Below, piece by piece: positions 8,327 through 17,788 of a DNA stretch of 64,000 bases; position 1 is the first letter of the stretch; each line of letters begins with the position of its first letter. A program made the position numbers and the translations under genes. The stretch spans positions 333,102 through 397,101 of the forward strand of contig NZ_JXYP01000014.1 in NCBI RefSeq assembly GCF_000964005.1, given 5' to 3'. Source of the stretch: Williamsia herbipolensis (GTDB lineage Bacteria; Actinomycetota; Actinomycetes; Mycobacteriales; Mycobacteriaceae). Below the pieces are notes generated by a model. That model had not been told where the DNA came from and did not search any database. It saw only the letters and a list, made by a program, of their open reading frames with translations.

Positions 8327-9502
8327 GCGCGTCGCCACGCCCGCAACCGTCCGGCGGGTGCGCTCGAGCAGACGGCGCCGCAGCACCCAGATGGGGAACG
8401 GCTTGCCGCTGCGCAGCTTCCGCAGCATCCGATAGCGGTCGTAGAGCGTCACGATGAGCGAGATGAGCAGCAGGAAGAACAGCGACGGCAGCGGGGTGAC
8501 GGTGGAACCACCCGGCGTCGGCAGGAGCACCAGCGCAACGACCACGCCGGCGTTGATCGCCGAGACGGCGATGAACTGCGAGACCGTCGAGGTCCACTCG
8601 GTGCCGCGACCGGCGATCCAATGACTCACCACAGAGTTGGCGACCACCAGGATGATCACCGTCACGACGATCTGTGTGTTCGTCGCGCGCACACCGGGCA
8701 CGATCCGCGAGAACACCAGCAGCAGCATCGACACCAGGACGATCTTCTCGATCAGTGGTCCGCGGAGGAACGCGCTCTGGGAGGCGCGGACGTTCGCGGG
8801 CACGCGGGCGACGTTGCCGCCCCGCGTGCGGGCCGACACGACGAACCCGAACGGCCAATCACCGTCGGGCAGCCGGGAGACACCGGCTCGGACCGCGACC
8901 GCCAGTGCCGCCAGGGCCACGATCACGACCCACCACCGATGGGCGACGGCGGTGCCCCACCCGTCGGTCAGGCCGACACCGAACACCTTCGTCTTCACCT
9001 CGTCGGTCACGTCGAGTTCGGCGATGTGCAGCCACCATTCCTGGGGCAGCTTGATGACGATCCAGATGCCCGCGGCCAGTGCGATCAGCGCGCGACGATT
9101 CAGGCGCGTGGGCGCCCACCGACACCGGATGACCTCGTAGGCGATGAAGAAGTACTCGAAGGTGTTGGGGAACACCAACAGCAGCCATCGGGAGTCGCTG
9201 AACTCGAACGCGACGACGCCGACGAGGCGGTAGTAGAACAGGAACCGCGCGATGCCGAAGGCTAAAGGATCCGACCAGTTCTGCAGCGTCGACAGGTAGG
9301 CGATCGCGAGGTAGTAGACGTCGAGCGCCTTGTCGTACTGCTGGTAGCCGGCGATGTCGAGGCCCGGGACCTGTTGGAAGATGGTCTGGTCGACCGCGTC
9401 GAGCACCAACGCCGCGATGATCGCGGGGACGGGGAACCGCGGGATGAGCAGCGGTACCAACAACCGTCCGGCGATCACGAGAAGAACGACGGCTGTACCC
9501 AC
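8318..9502 (-). CDS. unknown polytopic membrane protein
   Basis: 394 residues with roughly nine or ten hydrophobic segments: one at the N-terminus (MGTAVVLLVIAGRLLVPLLI), several in the middle (SRWLLLVFPNTFEYFFIAY, RALIALAAGIWIVIKL), a cluster at 290-350, and a basic C-terminal tail (YRMLRKLRSG onward). I do not recognise a family. Conserved-looking polar residues near membrane edges (DAVDQTIFQ, YQQYDKALDVYYL) suggest an enzyme or transporter more than a structural protein. The GTG at 9502 has a TAGGGT element (complement of 9509-9514) 6 nt upstream, so it looks leaderless. The gene stands alone. Confidence 0.6.
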   Translation of the reverse strand: MGTAVVLLVIAGRLLVPLLIPRFPVPAIIAALVLDAVDQTIFQQVPGLDIAGYQQYDKALDVYYLAIAYLSTLQNWSDPLAFGIARFLFYYRLVGVVAFEFSDSRWLLLVFPNTFEYFFIAYEVIRCRWAPTRLNRRALIALAAGIWIVIKLPQEWWLHIAELDVTDEVKTKVFGVGLTDGWGTAVAHRWWVVIVALAALAVAVRAGVSRLPDGDWPFGFVVSARTRGGNVARVPANVRASQSAFLRGPLIEKIVLVSMLLLVFSRIVPGVRATNTQIVVTVIILVVANSVVSHWIAGRGTEWTSTVSQFIAVSAINAGVVVALVLLPTPGGSTVTPLPSLFFLLLISLIVTLYDRYRMLRKLRSGKPFPIWVLRRRLLERTRRTVAGVATRSD

Positions 9503-9532
9503 CGCGACACCCTATCCCGGGTGTGGCGCAGG

Positions 9533-10447
9533 TCAGGCGTCGAGACGCAGGCGCAGGAACGTCCCCAGGTGGTCGACCGCGTCGGCGGCCTCGACGAGCA
9601 TCCCGGCCTGCTGATGACCGACATGCCACAGCCGGTCGAACTCGAGGAGGTCGACCTCGACGTCGGACGCCCGCAGCTTCTCGGCGAACCGGATCACCTG
9701 CGCGTACAGCGCCTCCCGGCGACCGATGTGGATCACCGTCGGCGGCAGACCGGTCAGGTCGCCGTGCAGCGGCGCGTAGCCGGGATCGGTGGGGTCACCA
9801 CCGCCGAGATACGCATCGGCGCAGAATCGCGACCATCCGCGGTTGACGACGGAGTCCGTCGACCACGTCTCGTGGGTGTCGTCGCCCGGATCGACCCACG
9901 GCGAGATGAGACCGAGTGCGGCGGGGGTGATCTGGTGGTCGTCGAGGAGCCGACGAGCCGTGGCCACCGACAATCCGCCGCCGGCCGAGTCGCCGGAGAT
10001 CGCGAGACGATCCGCTGAGTAGCCGTGGTTGTCGACGAGATCGCGATAGGACGCGACCGCGTCGACGACCGCGGCCGGGTACGGATCCTCCGGCGCGAGC
10101 CGGTAGTCGACCAGGAAGATCGCGGCCCCGGTGACCGCGGCCAGGTGCGCACCGAGGTGGCGGTGCGAGTGCGGCGAACCCAACGTGTACCCGCCGCCGT
10201 GCAGGAACAGCACGGCGGTGTCGGTCTCGGTGGCGCCGACGGTCACCCGCTCGGTGGGGCGTCCACCGACGGTGAGCGTCCGGACGACCGTGTCACGGGG
10301 GAGTGGTTCCACACCGAGCGCGCGGTCGGCCAGCGCGCGCTGGGTCGACAGCGGGAGCCGTGGATGCAGCATGGCCCGGTACATGATCCGGGTCAGCGGC
10401 TCCACGACACCGATGGGCAGCTTCGGCCCGGCGGGACGGTACGACAT
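9533..10447 (-). CDS. alpha/beta hydrolase, hormone-sensitive-lipase family esterase
   Basis: 304-residue esterase/lipase of the HSL (family IV) group. The oxyanion motif HGGG is at residues 83-86 and the nucleophile elbow GDSAG at 152-156 (Ser154). The catalytic histidine is probably His275 in RLWHVGH. The acid, usually Asp in a D-x-L-x-D context, falls in IGRREALYAQ, where Glu245 would take its place; this is unusual and may mean a Glu acid. The gene is last in the BVMO-SDR-esterase operon, 4 bp after the dehydrogenase. That order suggests it hydrolyses the ester made by the monooxygenase, an inference from pathway logic as in bacterial ketone degradation. Confidence 0.8.
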   Translation of the reverse strand: MSYRPAGPKLPIGVVEPLTRIMYRAMLHPRLPLSTQRALADRALGVEPLPRDTVVRTLTVGGRPTERVTVGATETDTAVLFLHGGGYTLGSPHSHRHLGAHLAAVTGAAIFLVDYRLAPEDPYPAAVVDAVASYRDLVDNHGYSADRLAISGDSAGGGLSVATARRLLDDHQITPAALGLISPWVDPGDDTHETWSTDSVVNRGWSRFCADAYLGGGDPTDPGYAPLHGDLTGLPPTVIHIGRREALYAQVIRFAEKLRASDVEVDLLEFDRLWHVGHQQAGMLVEAADAVDHLGTFLRLRLDA

Positions 10448-10451
10448 CGGG

Positions 10452-11279
10452 TCAGCGCGGCTTCAGGGTCGCGCCGGCCGCACGGGCCACCACCGGCATG
10501 TACTTCGGGCCGAGGACGCGCACGAGTTTGTCGAGGAACTGCGCGTCGGCGCCGACGAGGATGCGGGCCTTGTTCTTCTCGGCGCCCGCGATGATGATCG
10601 ACGCCGCCTTGGCCGCGGTCATCCGCGCCAATTTCTTGTCGAACAGTTCGGCGAACTGTGCGATGTCGCTGCCCTCGTTGACCGTCGCGTTGCGGGCGAT
10701 GGCGGTCTTGATGCCACCGGGGTGCACACACGACACCGACACCGGGTAGCCGGCGAGCCGCATCTCCTGCACCAGCGACTCGGTGAACCCGCGCACGGCG
10801 AACTTCGCTGCGTTGTAGGCGCTCTGGCCGGGGATGGACAGCAGACCGAAGAGCGACGACGTGTTGACGATGTGACCGTCGCCGGAGGCGATGAGATGCG
10901 GGAGGAACGCCTTGGTGCCGTTGACCACGCCCCAGTAGTCGACGTCCATGATCCGCTCGAAGGTCTTGAACTCGGTCAGCTCGACCTCGCCGTGGTGGGC
11001 GATGCCGGCGTTGTTGAAGATCGCGTTGACCTTGCCGAAGTGTGCGAGGACGGTGTCGGCGTATTCGAGCATCGCCTCGCGCTCGGCGACGTTGAGCAGC
11101 TGCGAGTGTACCTGCGCGCCCTTCGCCTCCAGCAACCGTGCGGTCTCCTCGAGCCCACTCGGGGTCATGTCCGAGATCGCCAGTCGCGCACCCTTGTCGG
11201 CGAGCTGGAGCGCCAGTTCGCGTCCCATGCCCGATGCCGCTCCGGTGACGACCACGACCTTGCCTGCGAAGTTCTTCAT
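10452..11279 (-). CDS. short-chain dehydrogenase/reductase
   Basis: 275-residue classical SDR. The NAD(P)-binding TGAASGMG is at residues 12-19, NNAG is in the middle (IFNNAGIAHHGEVEL), and the catalytic pair is Y-x-x-x-K in SAYNAAKFAV (about Tyr154/Lys158), with the active-site serine in VNTSSLFGLL. A likely orthologue, Rv1245c, also lies between lpqZ and kgd in M. tuberculosis. Here it sits 14 bp downstream of a Baeyer-Villiger monooxygenase, so it may oxidise a secondary alcohol to the ketone the monooxygenase uses, or reduce the ketone. Cofactor preference is not obvious. Confidence 0.85.
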   Translation of the reverse strand: MKNFAGKVVVVTGAASGMGRELALQLADKGARLAISDMTPSGLEETARLLEAKGAQVHSQLLNVAEREAMLEYADTVLAHFGKVNAIFNNAGIAHHGEVELTEFKTFERIMDVDYWGVVNGTKAFLPHLIASGDGHIVNTSSLFGLLSIPGQSAYNAAKFAVRGFTESLVQEMRLAGYPVSVSCVHPGGIKTAIARNATVNEGSDIAQFAELFDKKLARMTAAKAASIIIAGAEKNKARILVGADAQFLDKLVRVLGPKYMPVVARAAGATLKPR

Positions 11280-11293
11280 GATGGTGGTGCCTC

Positions 11294-12814
11294 TCAGGAG
11301 TTGACCGTCGCGGGGCTGCGATCGGACGTGCCCGTGGTGTCCGCACGGCTGGTGTCGTAGGCGGCGATGTCGAAGTTCTTGGTCGCCTTGCGGAAGTTGA
11401 AGGTGAACCCGGGCCAGAGGGTGGTGATGTTACCGAACTCGTCCTTGTACCAGCTCGCGCAGCCGCCGTTCTCCCAGACGCTGGTCGACAGCGTCTTCTG
11501 GAGGTTCTTGTTGTAGACCTTCTGGTCGGCGGCGCGCACCTCGGTGCGTGCTATCGCATTGCGCTCGGTGGTCTTCAGGAAGTCGATCAGGTAGTTGAGC
11601 TGCGACTCGATCATGAACACCATCGAGGTGTGGCCGAGACCCGTTGCCGGACCGACCATCAGGAACATGTTCGGGAACCCGTGCACCATCGCACCCTTGT
11701 AGGCGCTCATGCCGCCGCGTGCCCACACCTGCGCCAGGCTCTCGGAGTCCTTGCCGATGATGTGCTCGAAACCGGGGGAGTCGGTGACGTGGAAGCCGGT
11801 GGCGACGACGATGGCGTCGACGTCGCGCACGGTGCCGTCCTTCGTGACGATCCCGGTGGGGGTGACGTGGTCGATCCCGTCGGTGACGACGTCGACGTTG
11901 TCCTGGCCCAGGGCCGGGTAGTAGGTGTTCGACAGCAGGATGCGCTTGCAGCCCACCTTGAACTTCGGGGTCACCTTGGCGCGCTTGACCGGGTCGGCGA
12001 TGCCGCGGCGGATGTTGGCCTTGCCCGCGGCGTGGGCGGGGCGCAGGACATCGGGACGGTGGGTGAGCCCGTAGGAGACGAGCTCGTGGGCCAGGTAGAT
12101 GCCGCTGCGCGAGAGGCGCTGGATGCCGGGAACCTTGCGGAACAGCCAGTTCTCGACGCGCGTGTAGTGGCGGTCGGCGCGGGGGAGGACCCACGGAGCG
12201 GTGCGCTGGTAGACGTCCATGTGGCCGATCTTCGGCGCGAGCTCGGGGATGATCTGGATGGCCGAGGCACCGGTCCCGATCACGGCGACACGCTTGCCGC
12301 GGAGGTCGGTCTCGTGGTTCCAGCGTGCGGAGTGGAAGATCTCGCCGGCGAAGTCGCCGATGCCCGCCACGTCGGGCAGGCGTGGCTCGCACAGCGGGCC
12401 GATCGCGCCGATGAGGATCTCCGCGCGGACGGTGATGTCGCCGTGCTCGGGGTGGCTGGTCTCGATGATCCAGCGGTTGGCCTTCTCGTCCCACCGCGCG
12501 TCGGTCACCTCGGTGCCGAAGCGGGTGCGCCGGGCGAGGTCGTATTTGCTCGCCACGCGGTTGATGTAGGCGTGGATCTCGGGCTGCTTCGAAAACGACC
12601 GCGACCAGTCGGGGTTGAGCTCGAAGGAGTACGAGTACAGGTGCGACGGGACGTCACACGCCGCGCCGGGGTAGGTGTTGTCGCGCCAGGTGCCGCCGAA
12701 GTCCGATCCACGATCGAGGACGACAAAATCCTCGAATCCGTTCTGGTGCAGCTTGATCGCTGCTCCCATGCCGGAGAAGCCCGCACCGATGATTGCGATC
12801 TTGACATCGTTCAT
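11294..12814 (-). CDS. Baeyer-Villiger-type flavin monooxygenase
   Basis: 506-residue FAD/NADPH-dependent monooxygenase inserting oxygen next to a ketone to give an ester or lactone. It has the FAD dinucleotide fold (IIGAGFSGMG, residues 8-17), the BVMO fingerprint F-x-G-x3-H-x3-W at 155-165 (FAGEIFHSARW), a second dinucleotide motif VIGTGASA (179-186), and the ATGFH-type segment IVVATGFHVT. Family members include EthA and MymA of M. tuberculosis. The ATG at 12814 has TACGAT (complement of 12822-12827) 7 nt upstream and no Shine-Dalgarno. It is divergent from a TetR regulator with an operator between them, as in the ethA/ethR arrangement. Natural substrate unknown; EthA-like prodrug activation cannot be predicted. 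Confidence 0.88.
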   Translation of the reverse strand: MNDVKIAIIGAGFSGMGAAIKLHQNGFEDFVVLDRGSDFGGTWRDNTYPGAACDVPSHLYSYSFELNPDWSRSFSKQPEIHAYINRVASKYDLARRTRFGTEVTDARWDEKANRWIIETSHPEHGDITVRAEILIGAIGPLCEPRLPDVAGIGDFAGEIFHSARWNHETDLRGKRVAVIGTGASAIQIIPELAPKIGHMDVYQRTAPWVLPRADRHYTRVENWLFRKVPGIQRLSRSGIYLAHELVSYGLTHRPDVLRPAHAAGKANIRRGIADPVKRAKVTPKFKVGCKRILLSNTYYPALGQDNVDVVTDGIDHVTPTGIVTKDGTVRDVDAIVVATGFHVTDSPGFEHIIGKDSESLAQVWARGGMSAYKGAMVHGFPNMFLMVGPATGLGHTSMVFMIESQLNYLIDFLKTTERNAIARTEVRAADQKVYNKNLQKTLSTSVWENGGCASWYKDEFGNITTLWPGFTFNFRKATKNFDIAAYDTSRADTTGTSDRSPATVNS

Positions 12815-12832
12815 AGGAACGATCGTACACCC

Positions 12833-12863
12833 TATTGACGACGGGTCAATAGCTTATTGACCC
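12833..12863. promoter_or_regulatory. TetR operator: three half-sites between BVMO and TetR genes
   Basis: Three copies of TATTGAC or its complement: TATTGAC at 12833-12839, GTCAATA at 12845-12851 and TATTGAC at 12855-12861. The right pair forms a perfect 9-bp inverted repeat (12843-12851 and 12855-12863) with spacer GCT; the left pair has 7-bp arms and a 5-bp spacer. The array covers the region just upstream of both divergent -10 elements, where a bound repressor could block both promoters. Assignment to the adjacent TetR is inferred from position. Confidence 0.75.
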
Positions 12864-12884
12864 ATGTTCAGTACACTGATCGCC

Positions 12885-13484
12885 ATGACGCAGGCCAAGC
12901 GCACGCGGATGAGTCCGGAAGCCCGTCGGGAGCAGCTCATCTCCCACGGGATGTCCATGCTGTCCGACCGGCCGCTCGATCAACTGACCATCGACGCCAT
13001 CGCCGAATCGGTCGGGGTGTCGCGAGCCCTGCTGTTCCACTACTTCGAGTCCAAGCACGACTTCCATGTCGCGATCGCCCGCGAGCAGAGCCGCCGGATG
13101 CTCGAGTGCACCGAACCGGATCTGTCGCTCGGGGACCCGATCGCGATACTGCGGGCATCGATGTCGGAGTTCGTCGACTACGTGTCGGCGAACCGGCACG
13201 TCTACCTGACCATGCTGCGCGGGGCGGTCGGCGCCGACCCGGCGATGCAGGAGGTCTTCACCGACACCCGGCGTGTGATGGCCCAGCGTGTCCTCGATCG
13301 GGCGGGTTCCCTCGACATCACCCCGACACCGATGATCCGTATCGCCGTCGACGGGTGGATGGCCTTCGTCGAGGAAGTCGTCGTCGCCTGGTTGACCGAC
13401 GACGACGGCATCCGCCGCGAGGCGCTCCTCGACCTGATCACGTCCTCGCTGCCGCTGCTGGCCGCAGCGGCAGCGAGTGAGTGA
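12885..13484 (+). CDS. TetR-family regulator of the BVMO operon
   Basis: 199-residue TetR repressor. The N-terminal helix-turn-helix is clear: REQLISHGMSMLSDRPLDQLTIDAIAE, then SRALLFHYFESKHDFHVAI. The C-terminal ligand domain is helical and unassigned. An ATG at 12864 is in frame, but the one at 12885 has TACACT (12872-12877) exactly 7 nt upstream, the leaderless pattern used by the divergent BVMO gene, and 12864 would lie inside the promoter. It probably represses itself and the BVMO-SDR-esterase operon through the sites at 12833-12863, with a ketone or product as inducer (inference). Confidence 0.85.
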   Translation: MTQAKRTRMSPEARREQLISHGMSMLSDRPLDQLTIDAIAESVGVSRALLFHYFESKHDFHVAIAREQSRRMLECTEPDLSLGDPIAILRASMSEFVDYVSANRHVYLTMLRGAVGADPAMQEVFTDTRRVMAQRVLDRAGSLDITPTPMIRIAVDGWMAFVEEVVVAWLTDDDGIRREALLDLITSSLPLLAAAAASE

Positions 13485-13515
13485 ATCACCGGGTCGGTCG
13501 GATCACCCGAAAGCT

Positions 13516-13597
13516 GATGCGGAGCGCCGGAGGCGATCACGCATCACCCGAATGCCGATGCGGAGCGCCGGAGGCGATCACGCATCACCCGAATGCC
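13516..13597. repeat. perfect 41-bp tandem duplication over the kgd 3' end
   Basis: The 41 bases 13516-13556 are repeated exactly at 13557-13597 (start GATGCGGAGCGCC, end CACCCGAATGCC), with a partial, diverged third copy to the left (GGATCACCCGAAAGCT). The right copy contains the last codons and stop of kgd (13585-13597), so the duplicated unit carries a copy of the kgd stop region. The repeat fills the gap between convergent tetR and kgd. Confidence 0.9.
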
Positions 13598-16500
13598 TTG
13601 TCGATGATCTCCTGCTGTTCGACGGCGTGGACCTTGCTCGAGCCCGACGACGGTGCGGACATCGCGCGACGTGACACCCGCTTGAGGTTGCCGAAGTACT
13701 CCGGCAGCACCTCGGGCAGGTGCAGGCCGAAGAAGGGCCACGGTCCCTGGTTGGCCGGTTCCTCCTGCACCCAGAAGAACTCCTGGACGCCGGGGTACTG
13801 CTCGAGGACCTGACCGAGCCGACGGTGCGGGATCGGGTAGAGCTGCTCGATGCGCACGATGGCGATGTCGTCGCGACCGTCCTTCTCCTTGCGCGCGGCG
13901 AGCTCGTAGTAGAGCTTGCCGCTCACCATCAGCACGCGGGTGACCTTGTCGCGCACCTTCTGGTCGGTGATCGACGGGTCGTCGATGACCGACTTGAACT
14001 TGCCCTCGGTGAAGTCCTCGACGGGGCTCACCGCGGCCTTGTTGCGCAGCATCGACTTCGGGGTGAAGACCACGAGCGGCCGGCTGATCCCGTCGAGCAC
14101 GTGACGACGCAGCAGGTGGAAGTAGCTCGCCGGTGTCGACGGCAGCGCGACGGTCATCGAGCCCTCGGCGCACAGCTGCAGGAACCGCTCGATACGGCCC
14201 GACGTGTGGTCGGGGCCCTGACCCTCGTGGCCGTGGGGGAGCAGCAGCACCACGTCGGACAGCTGGCCCCACTTGGCCTCACCGGAGGAGATGAACTCGT
14301 CGATGATCGACTGCGCGCCGTTGACGAAGTCGCCGAACTGCGCCTCCCACAGCACTAGGGAGTCGGGGTCGCCGACGGAGTAGCCGTACTCGAAACCGAC
14401 GACGGCGAACTCGCTCAGCGCCGAGTCGTAGGCGTTGAACCGACCGCCGGTGTTCTCGCCCTCGGTCTGCACCAGCTGGTTGAGCGGGGTGTATTCCTCG
14501 CCGGTCTTGCGGTCGATGATGACCGAGTGCCGCTGGCTGAACGTGCCGCGCCGGGAGTCCTGGCCGGAGAGCCGGACGCGCCGTCCCTCTTCGACCAGCG
14601 AACCGAACGCGAGCAGCTCGGCGAACGCCCAGTCGATGTTCCCCTCGCGGGACATCTCCTGGCGACGCGTGAGCACGGGCTTGACGCGCTGGTGGACCGA
14701 GAATCCCTCGGGCACGTTGCCGAAGGCGTCGCCGATGGCCTCGACCGTCGCGCGATCGATACCGGTCATCAGCTTCGTCGGCAGGGTCTGGTCGGACTCG
14801 ACCGACGGGCTGGGCGCCGCCTGGTACTTCTCGAGTTCCTTGACCTCGTTGAAGACCCGTTCGAGCTGTCCCTGGTAGTCACGCAGGGCGTCCTCGGCCT
14901 CCTTGGTGGAGATGTCGCCACGGCCGATCAACGCCTCGGTGTAGCTCTTGCGGACACCGCGCTTGGTGTCGATCACGTCGTACATCGCCGGCTGCGTCAT
15001 CGAGGGGTCGTCGCCCTCGTTGTGACCGCGACGGCGGTAGCAGACAAGGTCGATGACGACGTCCTTGTGGAACTCCTGGCGGTAGTCCACGGCGAGCTTG
15101 GCCGCCCACACACACGCCTCGGGGTCGTCGCCGTTGACGTGGAAGATCGGCGCACCGATCATCTTGGCGACGTCGGTGCAGTACTCCGACGACCGTGAGT
15201 GCTCCGGCGCGGTGGTGAAGCCGACCTGGTTGTTGACGACGATGTGGACGGTGCCGCCGGTCTGGTAGCCCGGGAGCAGGGCCAGGTTGAGCGTCTCGGC
15301 GACCACTCCCTGCCCGGCGAACGCGGCGTCGCCGTGGAGCATCAGCGGGAGCACAGAGAACACGCCGTCGCCGCGGTCGAGCAGGTCCTGCTTGGCGCGC
15401 ACGAGACCCTCGAGCACCGGGTCGACCGCCTCGAGGTGCGAGGGGTTGGCGGTGAGCGAGACGTTGATCTCGTTCTCGCCGAACATCTGGTAGTACTTGC
15501 CCTCCGCGCCGAGGTGGTACTTCACGTCGCCCGATCCGTGCGCCTGCGACGGGTTCAGGTTGCCCTCGAACTCCGAGAAGATCTTCGAGTAGGGCTTGCC
15601 GACGATGTTGGCCAGCACGTTGAGGCGACCGCGGTGCGGCATGCCGACGACGACCTCGTCGAGTCCGTGTTCGGCGCTCTGGTCGATCACGCCGTCCATC
15701 ATCGGGATGACCGTCTCGGCGCCCTCCAGTGAGAAGCGCTTCTGCCCGACGTACTTGGTCTGCAGGAACGTCTCGAACGCCTCGGCGGCGTTGAGCTTGC
15801 TCAGGATGTACTTCTGTTCGCCCACAGGCGGTTTGGAGTGCTTGATCTCCACGCGCTCCTGCAACCACTGCTGCTGCTCGGGCTCGAGGATGTGGGTGTA
15901 CTCCACGCCGACGTGGCGGCAGTAGGCGTCGCGGAGCACCGACAGGATGTCGCGCAGCTTCATCGTGTCCTGGCCGTGGAATCCGCCGACCTTGAAGTCG
16001 CGGTCGAGATCCCACAGCGTCAGGTCGTAGGTCAGCACGTTGAGATCGGGGTGCGCCGCGCGTGCGTCGGAGTCGATCATCAGGGGATCGATGTCGGCCA
16101 TGAGGTGACCGCGGTTGCGGTACGCGGCGATCAGTTCGAGCACACGGGCGTTCTTGTCGACCGACGGCGACGCGATGTCCTTGCGCCAGCGGATCGGCTC
16201 GTAGGGGATGTGGAACGCGGTGAAGATCTCGTCGAAGAACGCGTCGTCGAGGAGCAGGTTGTGGATGGTGCGCAGGAAATCGCCCGACTCCGCGCCCTGG
16301 ATGATGCGGTGGTCGTAGGTCGAGGTCAGCGTCATCAGCTTGCCGACGCCCATCTCGGCGATCCGCTCGTCGCTGGCGCCCTGGAACTCGGCCGGGTACT
16401 CCATCGCACCCGCACCGATGATCGCGCCCTGACCCTTCATCAGTCGCGGCACCGAGTGCACCGTGCCGATGGTGCCGGGGTTGGTCAGCGAGATGGTGAC

Positions 16501-17493
16501 ACCGGCGAAATCGTCGGCGGTGAGCTTGCCGTCGCGCGCGCGACGCACGATGTCCTCGTACGCGGCGTGGAACTCGCCGAACTTCATCCGCTCGGTGTTC
16601 TTGATGGCCGCGACGACGAGGGACCGGCTGCCGTCCTTGCCGGGCAGGTCGATGGCGAGACCGAGGTTGATGTGGGCGGGGGAGACGGCGTTCGGCTTGC
16701 CGTCGACCTCGGCGAAGTGCCGGTTCATGTTCGGGAACGCCTTGACCGCCTGCACGATCGCGTACCCGAGGATGTGGGTGAACGAGATCTTGCCGCCGCG
16801 GGTGCGCGCGAGGTGGTTGTTGACCACGACGCGGTTGTCGATCATCAGCTTCGCCGGGATCGCGCGGACGCTGGTCGCGGTCGGGATCTGCAGCGACAAC
16901 GCCATGTTCTTGGCCACCGCCGCGGCGGCACCCCGCAACACCTTGCTGGTGTCCTCGGCCGGGGCCGACGCGGCCTCGGTGGAGGAGTCGGTCGATGCCG
17001 AGGCCTTCTTCGCCGTGCCGTTCGTGCTCGAACCGTTGCCGTTCGTGGAGCTCTTCGCTCCGGAGCCGGTGCCCTTGTTGGGGTTCGGCGCCTTCGCCAC
17101 GGCCTTCTCGACGGGGACGGTCTTGGCGACCGGTGCGGTGCGGGTGGGCGGCGGCGTCGCGTCGCTGCCCGCCGAACTGTCACGGCTCTCGATCGCCTGA
17201 CCCGACGCGGCCTTCGTGGCGGGGGCCTCGCTCACGCCGTTCGACGAGCGTGACGACGATGCCTCCATCGACGACGACGACCGCGCGCCGGCCGACGCCG
17301 TCGAGGCGCCGGTTCCGTTGGTGGACTTGGTCTTCGCGGCCGAGCCGTTCGCGCCACCCGCCTTGGGGGTGTAGGTCTCGAGGAAGTCGTGCCAGCTCCG
17401 GTCCACCGAGTCGGGATCGGCGCGGAAGCGCTCGTACATCTCCTCGACCAACCACTCGTTCTGTCCGAAGTCTGAAACCGAACTACTGCTCAC
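13585..17493 (-). CDS. kgd: multifunctional 2-oxoglutarate dehydrogenase E1/E2 (Kgd/OdhA-type)
   Basis: 1302-residue TCA-cycle enzyme with the E1o thiamine-diphosphate decarboxylase and an E2-like succinyltransferase in one chain, as in mycobacteria and corynebacteria. Order: N-terminal E1 peptide ([15 protein letters not shown], residues 9-23); a long Ala/Ser/Thr/Lys-rich linker (about 45-200); the acyltransferase domain (about 205-430) with catalytic motif TYDHRIIQG near residue 395; then the E1 domain with [16 protein letters not shown] and [10 protein letters not shown]. There is no lipoyl domain, so a partner E2 must supply lipoate. It is longer than the ~1230-residue mycobacterial protein, mainly in the linker. 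The GTG at 17493 follows AGGCGAG. In mycobacteria GarA inhibits the enzyme; that control is likely but not visible here. Confidence 0.93.
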   Translation of the reverse strand: MSSSSVSDFGQNEWLVEEMYERFRADPDSVDRSWHDFLETYTPKAGGANGSAAKTKSTNGTGASTASAGARSSSSMEASSSRSSNGVSEAPATKAASGQAIESRDSSAGSDATPPPTRTAPVAKTVPVEKAVAKAPNPNKGTGSGAKSSTNGNGSSTNGTAKKASASTDSSTEAASAPAEDTSKVLRGAAAAVAKNMALSLQIPTATSVRAIPAKLMIDNRVVVNNHLARTRGGKISFTHILGYAIVQAVKAFPNMNRHFAEVDGKPNAVSPAHINLGLAIDLPGKDGSRSLVVAAIKNTERMKFGEFHAAYEDIVRRARDGKLTADDFAGVTISLTNPGTIGTVHSVPRLMKGQGAIIGAGAMEYPAEFQGASDERIAEMGVGKLMTLTSTYDHRIIQGAESGDFLRTIHNLLLDDAFFDEIFTAFHIPYEPIRWRKDIASPSVDKNARVLELIAAYRNRGHLMADIDPLMIDSDARAAHPDLNVLTYDLTLWDLDRDFKVGGFHGQDTMKLRDILSVLRDAYCRHVGVEYTHILEPEQQQWLQERVEIKHSKPPVGEQKYILSKLNAAEAFETFLQTKYVGQKRFSLEGAETVIPMMDGVIDQSAEHGLDEVVVGMPHRGRLNVLANIVGKPYSKIFSEFEGNLNPSQAHGSGDVKYHLGAEGKYYQMFGENEINVSLTANPSHLEAVDPVLEGLVRAKQDLLDRGDGVFSVLPLMLHGDAAFAGQGVVAETLNLALLPGYQTGGTVHIVVNNQVGFTTAPEHSRSSEYCTDVAKMIGAPIFHVNGDDPEACVWAAKLAVDYRQEFHKDVVIDLVCYRRRGHNEGDDPSMTQPAMYDVIDTKRGVRKSYTEALIGRGDISTKEAEDALRDYQGQLERVFNEVKELEKYQAAPSPSVESDQTLPTKLMTGIDRATVEAIGDAFGNVPEGFSVHQRVKPVLTRRQEMSREGNIDWAFAELLAFGSLVEEGRRVRLSGQDSRRGTFSQRHSVIIDRKTGEEYTPLNQLVQTEGENTGGRFNAYDSALSEFAVVGFEYGYSVGDPDSLVLWEAQFGDFVNGAQSIIDEFISSGEAKWGQLSDVVLLLPHGHEGQGPDHTSGRIERFLQLCAEGSMTVALPSTPASYFHLLRRHVLDGISRPLVVFTPKSMLRNKAAVSPVEDFTEGKFKSVIDDPSITDQKVRDKVTRVLMVSGKLYYELAARKEKDGRDDIAIVRIEQLYPIPHRRLGQVLEQYPGVQEFFWVQEEPANQGPWPFFGLHLPEVLPEYFGNLKRVSRRAMSAPSSGSSKVHAVEQQEIIDKAFG

Positions 17494-17788
17494 GGCAGAA
17501 TCTCGCCTCTATTCCCTGATCGTCTGTTCGTCGTCGTGCACCGCGGTCGTCTCGGCGTGAGGTCCGGAGCGAACCCATCGAACGCGTACGGCCCCGTGGA
17601 ACAACGCCTGCCACGTCGAGGTTAGTCCCCGCTCACCTGCGTCGCATACGGACTCCGTGGACTGTCGGTCACACGGCCGTCGAGGTGGGGCCGGGCGTGT
17701 GACGGACGGTCCACCGGGGGCGCCGACGTCGTTGTCGGCCGGTCGGGCAGCGCCGACGTCGGTGTCGACGGGCCGATGGTCTCGACGG
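17494..17788. other. kgd upstream region with 30-bp-phased repeat
   Basis: A 295-bp intergenic stretch between the end of the ABC exporter gene and kgd, both on the minus strand. Near the exporter end, CGCCGACGTCG occurs at 17721-17731 and 17751-17761, and related GTC(G/A)NTGTCG(G/A)C elements start near 17729, 17759 and 17788, a 29-30-bp period that runs into the exporter stop. A TAACCT element on the minus strand (complement of 17619-17624) is the best candidate -10 for kgd, leaving a leader of about 120 nt. No gene is seen here. Confidence 0.5.

Noticed and set aside
13516..13597. CRISPR array
   Set aside because: Two tandem identical 41-mers with no spacers and no cas genes; it is a simple tandem duplication.
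15838..17253. Plus-strand open frame (about 471 codons) opposite kgd
   Set aside because: Translation is repetitive Val/Asp/Gly/Arg with no recognisable domain, and the minus-strand frame is unambiguous Kgd.
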